Shown one piece after another: positions 45,232 to 55,588 of a stretch of 64,000 nt of DNA. The notes under the pieces were generated by a model that had not been told where the DNA came from, made no database searches, and saw only the letters and a list, made by a program, of their open reading frames with translations. The DNA is taken from the NCBI GenBank assembly GCA_029779535.1, contig JAKPAG010000098.1:110993-174992 (forward strand). The letters are read 5' to 3'. Each line of letters begins with the position of its first letter. The stretch's first letter is position 1. The position numbers and the translations under genes were made by a program. Origin of the DNA: Pseudomonadota bacterium (GTDB taxonomy: Bacteria > Pseudomonadota > Alphaproteobacteria > Sphingomonadales > Sphingomonadaceae).

Positions 45232-46965
45232 TCACGGCGCGACTGCCAGTGCGCCGGGCCGGCGCGGATCTGCCGCGCCGAGATAAAGTCCGCCGTCGAT
45301 CAGGATCGACTGGGCGCTGCCCATGGTCTCGTCCGAAGTGATCGGATGGCCCATCGCGCTGAGCAGCCGGACCGTGTCGGGGTTGAAATTGGGCTCCACC
45401 CGCAGCTTGTCGCTGGCGTCCTGGAAGATGCGCGGCTGGTGGGTCGCCTCCTCGACGTTCAGCTTGAAATCGACGACGTTGACGATCACCTGCAGCACGG
45501 TGTCGATAATGGTGCTGCCGCCGGGCGTTCCGGTAATCAGCCAGGGCTTGCCGTCCTTCATCACGATGGTCGGCATCATGGTGGACAGCATCCGCTTGCC
45601 CGGCGCCATCGCATTGGGCGGCAGCGGCTTGCCCTCGGCCAGGGCCTTGGCCGCCTGGACGTGGCTGAAGTTGTTCATCTGGTTGTTGAGCAGGATGCCG
45701 GTGCCGGCAATCATCACGCCCGAGCCAAAGTCCGCGCCCAGCGTGTAGGTGGTGGACACCACCATGCCATTCGCGTCCGCTACCGAAAAATGCGTGGTCG
45801 ACGGGCTTTCGAACCGCCAGGGATCGCCGGCGCCCAGTGCTTCGGCGGGTTTTGCCTTGTCCGGATCGATCAACCTGGCCCGCTCCTGCGCATAGGATTT
45901 GGAGATGAAGCCGGACAGCGGGACCTTGGCGAAATCGGTGTCGCCCAGCACCTTGTAACGATCGGCATAGCCCAGCTTCATCGTTTCCGAGAGCAGGTGC
46001 AGGGTCCTGGCCGAACCCAGCCCGCTGCTCTTGAGGTCGAAATTTTCCAGGATGTTGAGCATGTTGAGCAGAGTGGCCCCGCCCGCGCTGGCCGGCGGCG
46101 CGGTGACGATGTCCAGCCCGCGATAAGTGCCGCGCAGCGGTTTGCGCTCAACCGCCCGGTAATCGGCCAGGTCCTGCAGCGTGATGATCCCGCCGTTCGC
46201 CTTCATGTCGGCGGCAAACTTTTCCGCGACCGGGCCCTTGTAGAACCCGTCCGCCCCGCGTTTCGCAATCTGGCCAAGCGTCCAGGCAAGGTCAGGCTGT
46301 TTCAACACTTCGCCTGCGCGGTACAGCGACCCATCCGGCTTGTAATAGGCGCTGCGCGCCGCCTTGCTGGTCGACAGACGGTCCTTGCCCCAGCTGAACA
46401 CGAAGGCTTCATCCGGCGTCAGCGCCACGCCGTCGCGCGCCAGGGCAATCGCCGGGGCCACCACTTGCGCCCAGGGCAACTTGCCAAAGCGCTTGTGCGC
46501 CATGAACAGGCCCGCGACCGTGCCCGGCACCGATGGCGCGATATAGCCCCGGCTTGCCACGTCGGCTTCCTTGCCCTGGTTGTCGAGGAACATGGGCAGG
46601 GTCGCCGCCTTGGGCGCGACCGAGCGGAAATCGAAGAAGATGTCCTGCCCGCTCTGGCTGTCATGGACCAGCATGAACCCGTCGCCGCCGATATTGCCGG
46701 CGCGCGGTAGCGTCACCGCCAGGGCAAAGCCCATCGCCACCGCCGCGTCCACGGCGTTGCCGCCGCGCCGGATCATGTCCGCGCCGACCCGGCTGGCGAT
46801 GGCGTTCTGCGAAACCACCATGCCCTTTTCCCCGACCACCGGGGAATGGATGCTGGGGTATTCGAGCAACTGCTTCTTCTGCGCGGCCAGCGGCGAGGCC
46901 AGCATGGCCGCCAGGCCGATGCCCAGCATGGCCTTGCGCATGATCCCGAACAGTCCCTGCATCAC
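45232..46965 (-). CDS. ggt: Gamma-glutamyltransferase
   Basis: VVSQNAIASRVGADMIRRGGNAVDAAVAMGFAL; nucleophile region THFSVADANGMVVSTTYTL; TGTPGGSTI. Confidence 0.93.
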   Translation of the reverse strand: MMQGLFGIMRKAMLGIGLAAMLASPLAAQKKQLLEYPSIHSPVVGEKGMVVSQNAIASRVGADMIRRGGNAVDAAVAMGFALAVTLPRAGNIGGDGFMLVHDSQSGQDIFFDFRSVAPKAATLPMFLDNQGKEADVASRGYIAPSVPGTVAGLFMAHKRFGKLPWAQVVAPAIALARDGVALTPDEAFVFSWGKDRLSTSKAARSAYYKPDGSLYRAGEVLKQPDLAWTLGQIAKRGADGFYKGPVAEKFAADMKANGGIITLQDLADYRAVERKPLRGTYRGLDIVTAPPASAGGATLLNMLNILENFDLKSSGLGSARTLHLLSETMKLGYADRYKVLGDTDFAKVPLSGFISKSYAQERARLIDPDKAKPAEALGAGDPWRFESPSTTHFSVADANGMVVSTTYTLGADFGSGVMIAGTGILLNNQMNNFSHVQAAKALAEGKPLPPNAMAPGKRMLSTMMPTIVMKDGKPWLITGTPGGSTIIDTVLQVIVNVVDFKLNVEEATHQPRIFQDASDKLRVEPNFNPDTVRLLSAMGHPITSDETMGSAQSILIDGGLYLGAADPRRPGALAVAP

Positions 46966-48230
46966 GCAACCTTCTCCATTATCACTTTGGCCAGCCGTTC
47001 GGCGGAGCCCATCGCATGGGTCCAGCCCAGCATGCCATGGCCGATGTTGACCGCACAGCGCGCCGATACCCGTTCGATCCGCGGCAGGCAGTTGGCCGTC
47101 ATCGGCCTGATTCCTGCCCAGCCGGGGCCGATCCGGTCATAATCCGCCACGCCGGGCAAGCTGGCCTGCGCGCCCTGTCGCAGGCGTTCAAGAGCCGCTG
47201 GATCCACCGCGGCCGACCTCGCGCCGATTTCCGCCAGGCCCGCGACGCGAACCTTGTCGCCCAGGCGGCACAGCACGATCTTGCGCGCGACATCGGTCAC
47301 GCTGACGCGCAGTTCGGCCGGGCCGGCCGGCGCGGTGAACGAATAGCCCTTGATCGGCATCAGCACGCCGCGCAGGCCGAACCGCCGCGCCAGCCCAGCC
47401 GCGCCGATGCCTGCGCAGATGACGATCTGGTCCGCCGCGATCCGCTCGCCCGTGCTGGTCCGCACCCAGGCTTCGCCGCGTTCCTCGCCCAGGTCCTGCA
47501 CCGTGGTGCCCAGGCGCAGCACTGTCCCATAGTCCGCCGCCAGCAGCGCGGCCAGTTTGGCGCAGAACCGGTGCGGATCGCCCACTTCGTCGCCGGGAGT
47601 GTAGATGGCCCCGGCGAAGGGACCATGGCCGGCCAGCGCGGGTTCCAGCTGCACGGCTTCGGCCGGGGTCAGCACCTCCTGCCGGGCGCCCAGCGCGGCT
47701 TTGGCGGCCACCACCTGGCGCGCCGCGGCCAGGCTTTCGGCGTTGGCGTGAAGGTGCACCTTGCCCGCGGCCGCATGGCTGAAATCAAGCGGGTGGCGCT
47801 CCAGCAGCGCATGCAGCGCGGCCTGCGATTCCAGCCCCAGCCGCAGGGCCTCCAGGGTGTTGGCCATGAACCGGCTCGCGCTGGTGTTGCGCAGGAACCG
47901 CAGCAACCAGCCCAGGTGATCGGGATCGAGTGACGGTTTGAAGCGAACCGCCGGATCGAGCCCCAGCAGCACCGCCGGCACGTGGCGCAGCAAGGCCGGA
48001 CTGGCCAGCGCATCGCTGTAGGCATAGCTGAGCTGCGCGCCGTTCGCGAACGAGGCTTCGCAGCCCGGCGCCGCGCGGCTCTCGATCACTGTCACGGCCA
48101 GGCCCCGGCGGGCCAGGGCATAGGCGCTCGCCAGGCCGACCACGCCGGCGCCGATCACGATCGCCGAGCGCGCCGGGCCTCGCGCCGCCTGGCATGCCAT
48201 TTCGCCATGGTTGGACCGTGTCATGTGCAT
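46962..48230 (-). CDS. FAD-dependent D-amino-acid dehydrogenase-like
   Basis: AIVIGAGVVGLASAYALARRGLAVTVIE...CAGIGAAGLARRFG; 4-nt overlap with ggt. Confidence 0.85.
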   Translation of the reverse strand: MHMTRSNHGEMACQAARGPARSAIVIGAGVVGLASAYALARRGLAVTVIESRAAPGCEASFANGAQLSYAYSDALASPALLRHVPAVLLGLDPAVRFKPSLDPDHLGWLLRFLRNTSASRFMANTLEALRLGLESQAALHALLERHPLDFSHAAAGKVHLHANAESLAAARQVVAAKAALGARQEVLTPAEAVQLEPALAGHGPFAGAIYTPGDEVGDPHRFCAKLAALLAADYGTVLRLGTTVQDLGEERGEAWVRTSTGERIAADQIVICAGIGAAGLARRFGLRGVLMPIKGYSFTAPAGPAELRVSVTDVARKIVLCRLGDKVRVAGLAEIGARSAAVDPAALERLRQGAQASLPGVADYDRIGPGWAGIRPMTANCLPRIERVSARCAVNIGHGMLGWTHAMGSAERLAKVIMEKVA

Positions 48231-48307
48231 CGCGCCAGACTAGGCGGCGGGCCGATCGTGACAAGGCAGGGCGCCAAGCCAAGTTGGGTCCTGCCCATAG
48301 CTTGCGG

Positions 48308-49213
48308 TTATGCCCGCAGCGGCCGCTGCACGTCCGCGCGCAACACGGCCTTGACCTGGTCGACCAGGCGGCTCGCCAGTTTCGACAGCGGGCGATCCTC
48401 GAGCCAGGCGGCGTGGACCCCGAATTCCAGCGGCGGGGCAAGCGGGATGACCTCGATCTGCGGGGTGGCCGTCGCCCGGGCGGTGAACTCATCGACGATC
48501 GCCACGCCGGACCCTTTGCGCACCAGCGCGGCGGCGACGTAATAGGTATCGACCGCCGCGACTTCGCGCAATTCGACCTGCGCACCGGCGTGGGCCGCCG
48601 CGACGATCGCGCCGATCGGTCCGCTGCTCGACACGCCGATCAACTCGCAGCCGGCAAGGTCGGTCATGGCCATGCTGTCTCGGTGCTTGTCGAACCGGCC
48701 GCGCGGGGCGATCAGCACCAGCTTGCCGGTGGCCAGCTTGCGCAGGGTCAGGCGGGGATGGGCAGGGGGATCATAGCCGAAGGCGATGTCGCATTCCCGC
48801 TCGTAGAGTGACCGCAGCACGTCGCTGTGGTGAATGGTCTTGAGGTCGAAAGTGACTTCCGGATTGCGCAAGCGGAAGTCGGCAATCGCCTGGGGCAGCA
48901 CTTCCAGACCGAGTGCCGGGACGATGCCGATGCGCAAGTGCCCGGCACCGGAATTGCGCAGGTTGTTGGCGGTCTGCTGCAACGATGTGACGCGGTGAAA
49001 CACCTCGTCGACCTCGCGGAACAGGGCGTGGGCCTCGTCGGTTGGCACCAGGCGGCCGCGCACCAGATCGAACAGCCGGATGCCCAGCTGGCTCTCGGTA
49101 TGGCGCAAAACCTTGCTGACCGCCGGCTGCGAGACGTTGAGCGCCCGCGCCGCCGAACTGATCGAACCGTTGGCGTAAACCGCGTGGAAAATCTCGATCT
49201 GCCTCAGCCGCAT
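48308..49213 (-). CDS. LysR-family regulator
   Basis: MRLRQIEIFHAVYANGSISSAARALNVSQPAVSKVLRHTESQLGIRLF. Confidence 0.94.
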   Translation of the reverse strand: MRLRQIEIFHAVYANGSISSAARALNVSQPAVSKVLRHTESQLGIRLFDLVRGRLVPTDEAHALFREVDEVFHRVTSLQQTANNLRNSGAGHLRIGIVPALGLEVLPQAIADFRLRNPEVTFDLKTIHHSDVLRSLYERECDIAFGYDPPAHPRLTLRKLATGKLVLIAPRGRFDKHRDSMAMTDLAGCELIGVSSSGPIGAIVAAAHAGAQVELREVAAVDTYYVAAALVRKGSGVAIVDEFTARATATPQIEVIPLAPPLEFGVHAAWLEDRPLSKLASRLVDQVKAVLRADVQRPLRA

Positions 49214-49256
49214 GGGGGCAGCCTATCGCGGGCTAGCCCATGCGGCCAGATGCAGG

Positions 49257-52256
49257 TCAAAATTCCTTCGACAGTTCGAAGTAGATGAACCGCCCGGTCG
49301 GATCGGCCAGCGCACCGTTGAAGCCATAGTTCGACGAGGTCAGCGGCGGCGCCTTGTCGAACAGGTTACGCGCACCGACCTTGAAGCGGGTGCCGGCCAG
49401 CGCTCCGGCGTCCTTGGGCACGCGGTACTGCACGTAGCCGCCCACCGTGGTGAAGCTCGGCACTTCATAGAACGACCCGTTGACCAGCGCCGTGCCGGTA
49501 TCGAAGACCGAACCGACATAGTTGACCTGCACGCCCGCGCTGAACCCGCCGGCGCGCCACGTCATGTTACCGTTCAGGCGCCACTGCGGGTTGCCGTTCT
49601 GCCGGACCTGGTCCCCGGCCTGGGTGATGTTGATCCCGGTGCCCAGCTTGCCCGCGGCATTGGCCGCGATCAGCGTGGCCTGGAGGTCCGAGGCGGATTG
49701 TTCCCACTTGATCAGCTTGGATGCGACCAGATCGAAGCTGAAGCGGCCCAGCGGCGTCTTGCCGGTTTCGAGGCTCAGCGCAAAGTCGATCCCGCGCAGC
49801 TTGCGCGGGCCAAGATTGAAATAGTCATCCTTGACGTAGGAAATGTCGCCGACCACCTGCGTGCCGACCGGGGCGAGACGAACCACGTTGGCGTTGGTCC
49901 GGCCGCTCAGCCGTTCAAGATAGTCGAACAGGATCTGGTTCTGCGCCCCTTGCAGGCCGATCACGCCCATTTCATTGAGCGCCCAGTAATCGACCGTCAG
50001 AGTGACGTTGCGGTGCGGCTGGAACACCACCCCGGCTGAAATCGTTTCGGCATCTTCGGGCTTCAGGTTCTGGTTGCCCGAACGCACTTCCAGCGTGCTC
50101 ACCCCGGTGCAGGTGGTTGCGTTGATCCGGCACTGCGCCCAGTCGGTCCGGGTGTTGGCCACCTGCGTCCCGGCGCTGTAGAACTGCGCCAGGTTGGGCG
50201 CACGGTAGCTTTGCGACCAGGACGAGCGGAACTTCAGCGCGTCGAATACCGACCAGACGCCGGCCACCTTGGGCTTCAGCACGTTGCCGAAATCCGAATA
50301 ATGCTCGTCGCGCGCCGCCAGTTGCAGGTCGAGCGACTGGATCAGCGGCACGTTCATGTCATCGGAAATCACCGGCACGGCCAGTTCGATGAAGGCCGCC
50401 GCCACGGTACGGTGGGCCTTCACGTCGGGCGCCGGGCTGGCCCCCATGATGTCGGTGCCATAAGTGATGCCGGTGACGATGTCCTTGTAGGTGATCGTCC
50501 CGTCAAGCCGCGCATCGCGGTCATCCTGGTAGGTTTCGCGGCGCAGTTCCACGCCGCTGGCAAAGCCGACCCCGCCGCCCGGCAGCTGCAGCAGCGAGGG
50601 GTTGGAAATGCGCGCGTCCCAGGTCGCGAGCGAGGTCTTGCCGATGCGGTGCACCCCGACCAGGAAGGAATTGATCGTTGCCGCCGAATTGGCCGTGGCA
50701 TCGCCCAGCGAATAGCTGGTCTGGGTGCCGCCGTTGAACGGGTTGTAGGCATCGGGTGTCGACCGCGCCAGCGCCTGCTGGAACAGCGTGTTGCTGATCG
50801 CGTTCTTGGTGAAGTCGTCGGTCTTCGCCCAGGAATAGGTCGCGGCGCTTTCCCACTTGAAGTTGCCAAAGCTGCCGCGCAGGCCCAGCAAGCCGCGCAC
50901 CATGTTGTCCGTCACCTGGAACACGCGCGGCCCGGTATCGACCGGGCGGTAAGTGGTAATGCGCAGCGGCAGGCCCGTGGTCGGCACGCCGGTCAGGCCG
51001 GCCAGCCGGTTGGGATTGGCCACCCCGTCTATGGTGGTCGGCCCGAACGGGTTCCAGTAATTGTTCGCCGGGATCGAGATCACGGCGCTGGAAATCGGCG
51101 CCGATTGTTCGCGCTGCCCTTCCAGCTTGGCATGGTAATAGCCGGCTTCGCCGAACAGCTCGATCCCGCCCAGATCCTGCTTGAAGGTGCCGAACAGGTT
51201 GATTCGGTCCAGCCCGCCGCGGATCGTGCGATCCGGGTTCTCGTCATAGCGCAGCACGCGGTCGGTCGCGCCGGTGATCGTGCCGGACCGCAGACACAGG
51301 TTGCCGTTGATCACGGTGCTGGAACAGCCTGCCGCCGTGTTGGACGTGGGTTCGATGTGGAACACGCCCGAACTGGTCAGCGTCGCCGTGCCCTGGCGCA
51401 CGGTCGTCACCGGGATGGTGGTAAAGCTGCCCCACGGCGACGAGGTCGAGCGGTTGTCGAACCCTGTGTCGCCTTCCCACGGCGTACCGACCAGTGCAGG
51501 CATGTGGTTTTCGCTGGCCGAGAACGGGCGTTCGCTGGCGAATAGCGGGGTGCGGTGGGTGTAGCTGCCGAACAGCATGAAATGCCCGCCCGACTTGGTC
51601 TTGACCCCGGCCTTGCCGGCAATCGTCGTTTCGCTCGTGCCATCGGCAAAGCCATAGCGCCCGTCGAACTTGAGCCCGGTGTAGCGATCGTCGAGCACGA
51701 CGTTGACCACGCCCGCCACCGCATCCGCGCCATAGATCGCTGCCGCGCCGTCGCGCAGCACTTCCATCCGCCGGATCGCGCCGACCGGGATGGAGTTGGT
51801 GTTGGCGGTCTGCACCGGCACGAAATTCTCGGTCTGGGTGCCGGGGGTCAGGATCATCCGGCGGCCGTTGACCAGGACCAGCGTGTTGCCGGTGCCGACG
51901 CTGCGCAGGTTGATCGACGCATTGTCGCCGCGCGCGTCGTTGAGGTTGCCGGTCGTCCGCGATTCCTGGAACTGGACGTCACCGGCCTGCGGGATCGAGC
52001 GAAACAGATCGTCGCCCGAAACGCTGCCGTTGGCGGCAATGCGATCTTCGCCAACCACGGTAACCGGCAGCGCGCCGGCGATCTTGGCGCTTTCGATCCG
52101 GCTGCCGACGACCGTGATTTCCCGGTTCTGCCCGGCATCTTCGGCGCCCGGCGGATATGACCCGGCGGTCTGGGCAAGGGCCACTTGCGGGACTGCGATG
52201 AAGGTGGATGCGCCTGCAAGCAGCACTGCACGCATGGCTGTGGCGGACATTTTCAT
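49257..52256 (-). CDS. TonB-dependent receptor (999 aa)
   Basis: Signal peptide, REITVVGSRIES, LVLVNGRRM, MEVLRDGAAAIYGADAVAGVVN, C-terminal FIYFELSKEF. Confidence 0.93.
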   Translation of the reverse strand: MKMSATAMRAVLLAGASTFIAVPQVALAQTAGSYPPGAEDAGQNREITVVGSRIESAKIAGALPVTVVGEDRIAANGSVSGDDLFRSIPQAGDVQFQESRTTGNLNDARGDNASINLRSVGTGNTLVLVNGRRMILTPGTQTENFVPVQTANTNSIPVGAIRRMEVLRDGAAAIYGADAVAGVVNVVLDDRYTGLKFDGRYGFADGTSETTIAGKAGVKTKSGGHFMLFGSYTHRTPLFASERPFSASENHMPALVGTPWEGDTGFDNRSTSSPWGSFTTIPVTTVRQGTATLTSSGVFHIEPTSNTAAGCSSTVINGNLCLRSGTITGATDRVLRYDENPDRTIRGGLDRINLFGTFKQDLGGIELFGEAGYYHAKLEGQREQSAPISSAVISIPANNYWNPFGPTTIDGVANPNRLAGLTGVPTTGLPLRITTYRPVDTGPRVFQVTDNMVRGLLGLRGSFGNFKWESAATYSWAKTDDFTKNAISNTLFQQALARSTPDAYNPFNGGTQTSYSLGDATANSAATINSFLVGVHRIGKTSLATWDARISNPSLLQLPGGGVGFASGVELRRETYQDDRDARLDGTITYKDIVTGITYGTDIMGASPAPDVKAHRTVAAAFIELAVPVISDDMNVPLIQSLDLQLAARDEHYSDFGNVLKPKVAGVWSVFDALKFRSSWSQSYRAPNLAQFYSAGTQVANTRTDWAQCRINATTCTGVSTLEVRSGNQNLKPEDAETISAGVVFQPHRNVTLTVDYWALNEMGVIGLQGAQNQILFDYLERLSGRTNANVVRLAPVGTQVVGDISYVKDDYFNLGPRKLRGIDFALSLETGKTPLGRFSFDLVASKLIKWEQSASDLQATLIAANAAGKLGTGINITQAGDQVRQNGNPQWRLNGNMTWRAGGFSAGVQVNYVGSVFDTGTALVNGSFYEVPSFTTVGGYVQYRVPKDAGALAGTRFKVGARNLFDKAPPLTSSNYGFNGALADPTGRFIYFELSKEF

Positions 52257-52340
52257 TCGCTATTCCCCCCTGATTCACGACCGGTTGGTTCGCGAGTGAG
52301 ACTATTTTGCAGCAAATGTGTCGCGGCGATAGTCACTCAC

Positions 52341-52356
52341 GTTACAAATTTGTGAC
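52341..52356. promoter_or_regulatory. 16-bp near-palindrome GTTACAAATTTGTGAC
   Basis: 7/8 arm match, in the intergenic region between divergent TonB receptor and deacylase genes. Confidence 0.4.
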
Positions 52357-52520
52357 GCAAGCATAGCGTTGGGTTATGGACTGTGTCGCGAATGCGGCGA
52401 TTTCAGGTGATGTCCATCGTGCGTCGCGGCGGCGGGACGTCGCAATCCGCCATCCGGCGATTGCCCCGAGCGGCGCATGGATGCGATAGGTTCCCGAACT
52501 GAAGGCCGGCAGGGGGAACG

Positions 52521-54110
52521 ATGCGCATTCGATCGATTGCTTGGGGCATTGCTCTGCCCGTCCTGGCCCTTGCTTCGACCAGCGGTGCGGACGCTCCACC
52601 GGCCGCAGGTCCGGCGGACTTTGACGTCCTGATCCGTGGCGGCACCGTCTATACCGGCGATGCTCCGCCCTTTGTCGGCGACGTTGCCGTCAAAGGCGAT
52701 CGCATCGCCTATGTTGGCCCCAGGGCTGCCGGCAGCGCGGCGCGGTCGATCGATGCCAGCGGGATGATCGTGGCGCCGGGGTTCATCGATCCGCACACCC
52801 ATGCGGATAGCGCACTGCGCTCGGATAATCCGGTGGCGCGGCTGGTCTTGCCGTTCCTGACCCAGGGGGTGACCACCGCGTTCATTGGCGTCGACGGATA
52901 TGGCAGCGCGGATGTTGCCCAGACCCTCGACCGCAGCCGCGATACCGGGATCAACTATGCCACCTATGTCGGGTTCGGGGCTGTGCGCACCGCCGTGATC
53001 GGCAATGCCCAGCGTGCGCCCGATGCGCCCGAGCTGGCCCGGATGCAGGGGCTCGTCGCGGCAGCCATGTGCCAGGGCGCGCTGGGTCTTTCGACGGGCC
53101 TGTTCTATGCGCCGCAAAGCTTCGCGCGGCAGGATGAAGTGATCAGCCTGGCCAGGGTCGCAGCGGCGGCAGGCGGGGTCTACGACAGCCATTTGCGCGA
53201 CGAATCCAGCTATTCGATCGGCTTGCTGGGGGCGGTCGATGAAGCGATCGCGATCGGCCAGGAGGCGAAGATTCCCGTCCATATCGCCCATATCAAGGCG
53301 CTGGGCGTCGATGTGCAGGGCAAGGCCCCCCAGGTGATAGCGCGGATCGAGGCCGCCCGCGCCAAGGGGCAGGTGATCACCGCCGACCAGTATCCATGGG
53401 CGGCATCGGGCACGGGCCTGTCTGCCGCGCTGATCCCGCGCTGGGCGCAGGATGGTGGACGCGCTGCCATGCTCAGCCGGTTCGCGGATGCGCAACTGTC
53501 GGCCAGGCTACGCTCAGAAGCGGCGGAAAACCTGCGCCGCCGGGGCGGAGCAGAGGCCATCCTGATCACCGTTGGTCCCGGCTGGGCGCAGGGCAAGACA
53601 CTCGCTGAACTGGCGCGGGAACGCTCGGTCGATCCGGTCTCGGCGACGATCGACCTGCTCAAGGTCGCGGAAGTCAGCATCGCCTCGTTCAACCAGGACG
53701 AAGGTGACATCGCGGCCTTCATGCAGCGGGACTGGGTCGTCACCAGCAGCGATGCCTCGCAGGGACACCCGCGCTATTACGCCTCGTTCTCGCGCAAGTA
53801 TGCGACCTATGTGAGCGAGCGCGGGGTGATCGACCTTCGTACCTTCATTGCTTCCAGCACCATCCGCACGGCGCGGATGTTCGACCTTGCCGGCCGGGGC
53901 GAACTGCGCAGCGGCAATTTAGCCGATGTCGTGGTGTTCGACCCGGTCCGCTTCGCTCCCCGCGCGGACTATACCCACCCGGCACGGTTCGGCACCGGCA
54001 TGATCGCCGTGATCGTCAATGGCCAGATCGCGATCGAGAACGGACAGCCGACCGGCGAGGCTGCCGGGCGTCCGCTCGAACGACAGCCTCGCACCGCCGC
54101 GTGTCAATGA
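52521..54110 (+). CDS. N-acyl-D-amino-acid deacylase family amidohydrolase
   Basis: FDVLIRGGTVYTGDAPPFVGDVAVKGDRIAYVG...IVAPGFIDPHTHAD; C-terminal GNLADVVVFDP. Confidence 0.88.
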   Translation: MRIRSIAWGIALPVLALASTSGADAPPAAGPADFDVLIRGGTVYTGDAPPFVGDVAVKGDRIAYVGPRAAGSAARSIDASGMIVAPGFIDPHTHADSALRSDNPVARLVLPFLTQGVTTAFIGVDGYGSADVAQTLDRSRDTGINYATYVGFGAVRTAVIGNAQRAPDAPELARMQGLVAAAMCQGALGLSTGLFYAPQSFARQDEVISLARVAAAAGGVYDSHLRDESSYSIGLLGAVDEAIAIGQEAKIPVHIAHIKALGVDVQGKAPQVIARIEAARAKGQVITADQYPWAASGTGLSAALIPRWAQDGGRAAMLSRFADAQLSARLRSEAAENLRRRGGAEAILITVGPGWAQGKTLAELARERSVDPVSATIDLLKVAEVSIASFNQDEGDIAAFMQRDWVVTSSDASQGHPRYYASFSRKYATYVSERGVIDLRTFIASSTIRTARMFDLAGRGELRSGNLADVVVFDPVRFAPRADYTHPARFGTGMIAVIVNGQIAIENGQPTGEAAGRPLERQPRTAACQ

Positions 54111-54151
54111 TTGCCGGTCAATGGCGCAGGCGATGAGACGCTGGTCGCGAC

Positions 54152-54722
54152 CTATTCCCCGCCCGCGCTCAGATAGTTCGCGACACCGGCGAGCGACATC
54201 AGCGTCGATCTGCGCTTCGGCGAGGCCCGGTTGCTGAAAGTAGTGATGACAGAAACGCCCGCCCGTCTGCTCGGCCAGCTTGGCCCAGCCCGCGCTTGGT
54301 CGCTGCGGTTCGCGCGGGCCGACGACCGTGCTGACAAGGGCCAGGGCCGGGAACAGATCGGGCCGCATGCGCGCGGCCGCAGCGGCGACCCACGCGCCGA
54401 GGTCGTGTCCGACCAGCACCGCGCGGTCCTCGCCCAAGGCGGCAAGCAGCGCCACGACATCGCTCGCGCTGTGCAGGATGGTGTAGTCCTCGATCCGGTC
54501 CGGCTTTCCGCTCTGGCCGAAGCCGCGAATGTCCGGGGCGACGACCCGAAACCCGGCCTGCGTCAGCGCGGCGATCTGGTGGCGCCATTCGAACCAGGTG
54601 TAGGGGAAGCCGTGCAGCAGGATGACCAGCGGCCCGACCCCTTCATCGACATAGTGGATCGCAAGTCCGTCCGCCTCGACCATGTGGTGCGCGAAGGCGG
54701 CGGGATCGTTGACGTTGCGCAT
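54152..54722 (-). pseudogene. Truncated/frameshifted epoxide hydrolase-type alpha/beta hydrolase
   Basis: Intact N-terminal half (LLHGFPYTWFEWRHQI, VGHDLGAWVAAAAA) to FQQPGLAEAQIDADVA, then no cap/catalytic-His region in any frame. Confidence 0.7.
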
Positions 54723-54726
54723 GGTG

Positions 54727-55578
54727 CTATCGAGCCAGACCGAAAAAGCGCATGACTTCGTCGGCAACGAAATCGGGCCGCTCTTCCGGGATCCAGTGCC
54801 CGCAATTCTCGGCCACGCCGCCGGAGACAATGTCCGCCACCCGCGCCCAGCTTTCGAGCGCGGTTGTCCCGCGCCCGCGCGTGGCAGGATCGCCGCCATA
54901 GACGAGGATCGGCATCGCCAACTTGCGGCCCGCTTCGCGGAACGCCGTGTTGTCGGCGATGTCCTGCGGCACGGCACGGTAGTAATTGAACCCTGCGGTC
55001 ATTGCGCCCGGCTGGGAATAGGCCCGGACGTATTCGGCCTGCGCTTCTTCGCTGATCGCATCGGGCGCCGCCCCGCCAAAGCGGTAGAAGAAACGCAGAT
55101 AGGTGTCCTCACGCCCGGCTGTCAGGGCTTCGGGCAATTCCGGCAGCGCATGGAAGCCGAAGTGCCAGCGGCCATGATGCTCGATCGGGCCACCATCGCC
55201 CAGCACCGGCGCATCGAAGATTGCCATCGCGGTGACCCGCTCAGGGAACTGGGCGGCCAACGCGAAGGCTACTGGCCCGCCCCAGTCATGTGCGACAACC
55301 CGAAAGCGGTCGTGCCCCAGCCGGGTCATCAGCTCGGCAATATCGCGCGCCACGGTCAGCTTGTCATAGCCTTCCCCGGGCCGTGCGCTATCGCCCAGGC
55401 CGCGCATGTCAGGCGCGATCAGGGAAAAATGCGGTGCCAGCAGAGGGATCGCGTCGCGCCACATGAACCAGGTCTGCGGCCAGCCGTGCAGTAACACGAC
55501 CGGTTCGCCCGTACCCGCCGTCACATAGTGCAGGCGGACCGCGTCCAGATCGGCGAAATGATGCGTTACGGCTGGCAT
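54727..55578 (-). CDS. Alpha/beta hydrolase (epoxide hydrolase/dehalogenase type)
   Basis: VVLLHGWPQTWFMWRDAIPLL, VAHDWGGPVAFALA, CGHWIPEERPD. Confidence 0.9.
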   Translation of the reverse strand: MPAVTHHFADLDAVRLHYVTAGTGEPVVLLHGWPQTWFMWRDAIPLLAPHFSLIAPDMRGLGDSARPGEGYDKLTVARDIAELMTRLGHDRFRVVAHDWGGPVAFALAAQFPERVTAMAIFDAPVLGDGGPIEHHGRWHFGFHALPELPEALTAGREDTYLRFFYRFGGAAPDAISEEAQAEYVRAYSQPGAMTAGFNYYRAVPQDIADNTAFREAGRKLAMPILVYGGDPATRGRGTTALESWARVADIVSGGVAENCGHWIPEERPDFVADEVMRFFGLAR

Positions 55579-55588
55579 CGCCTGTCCC

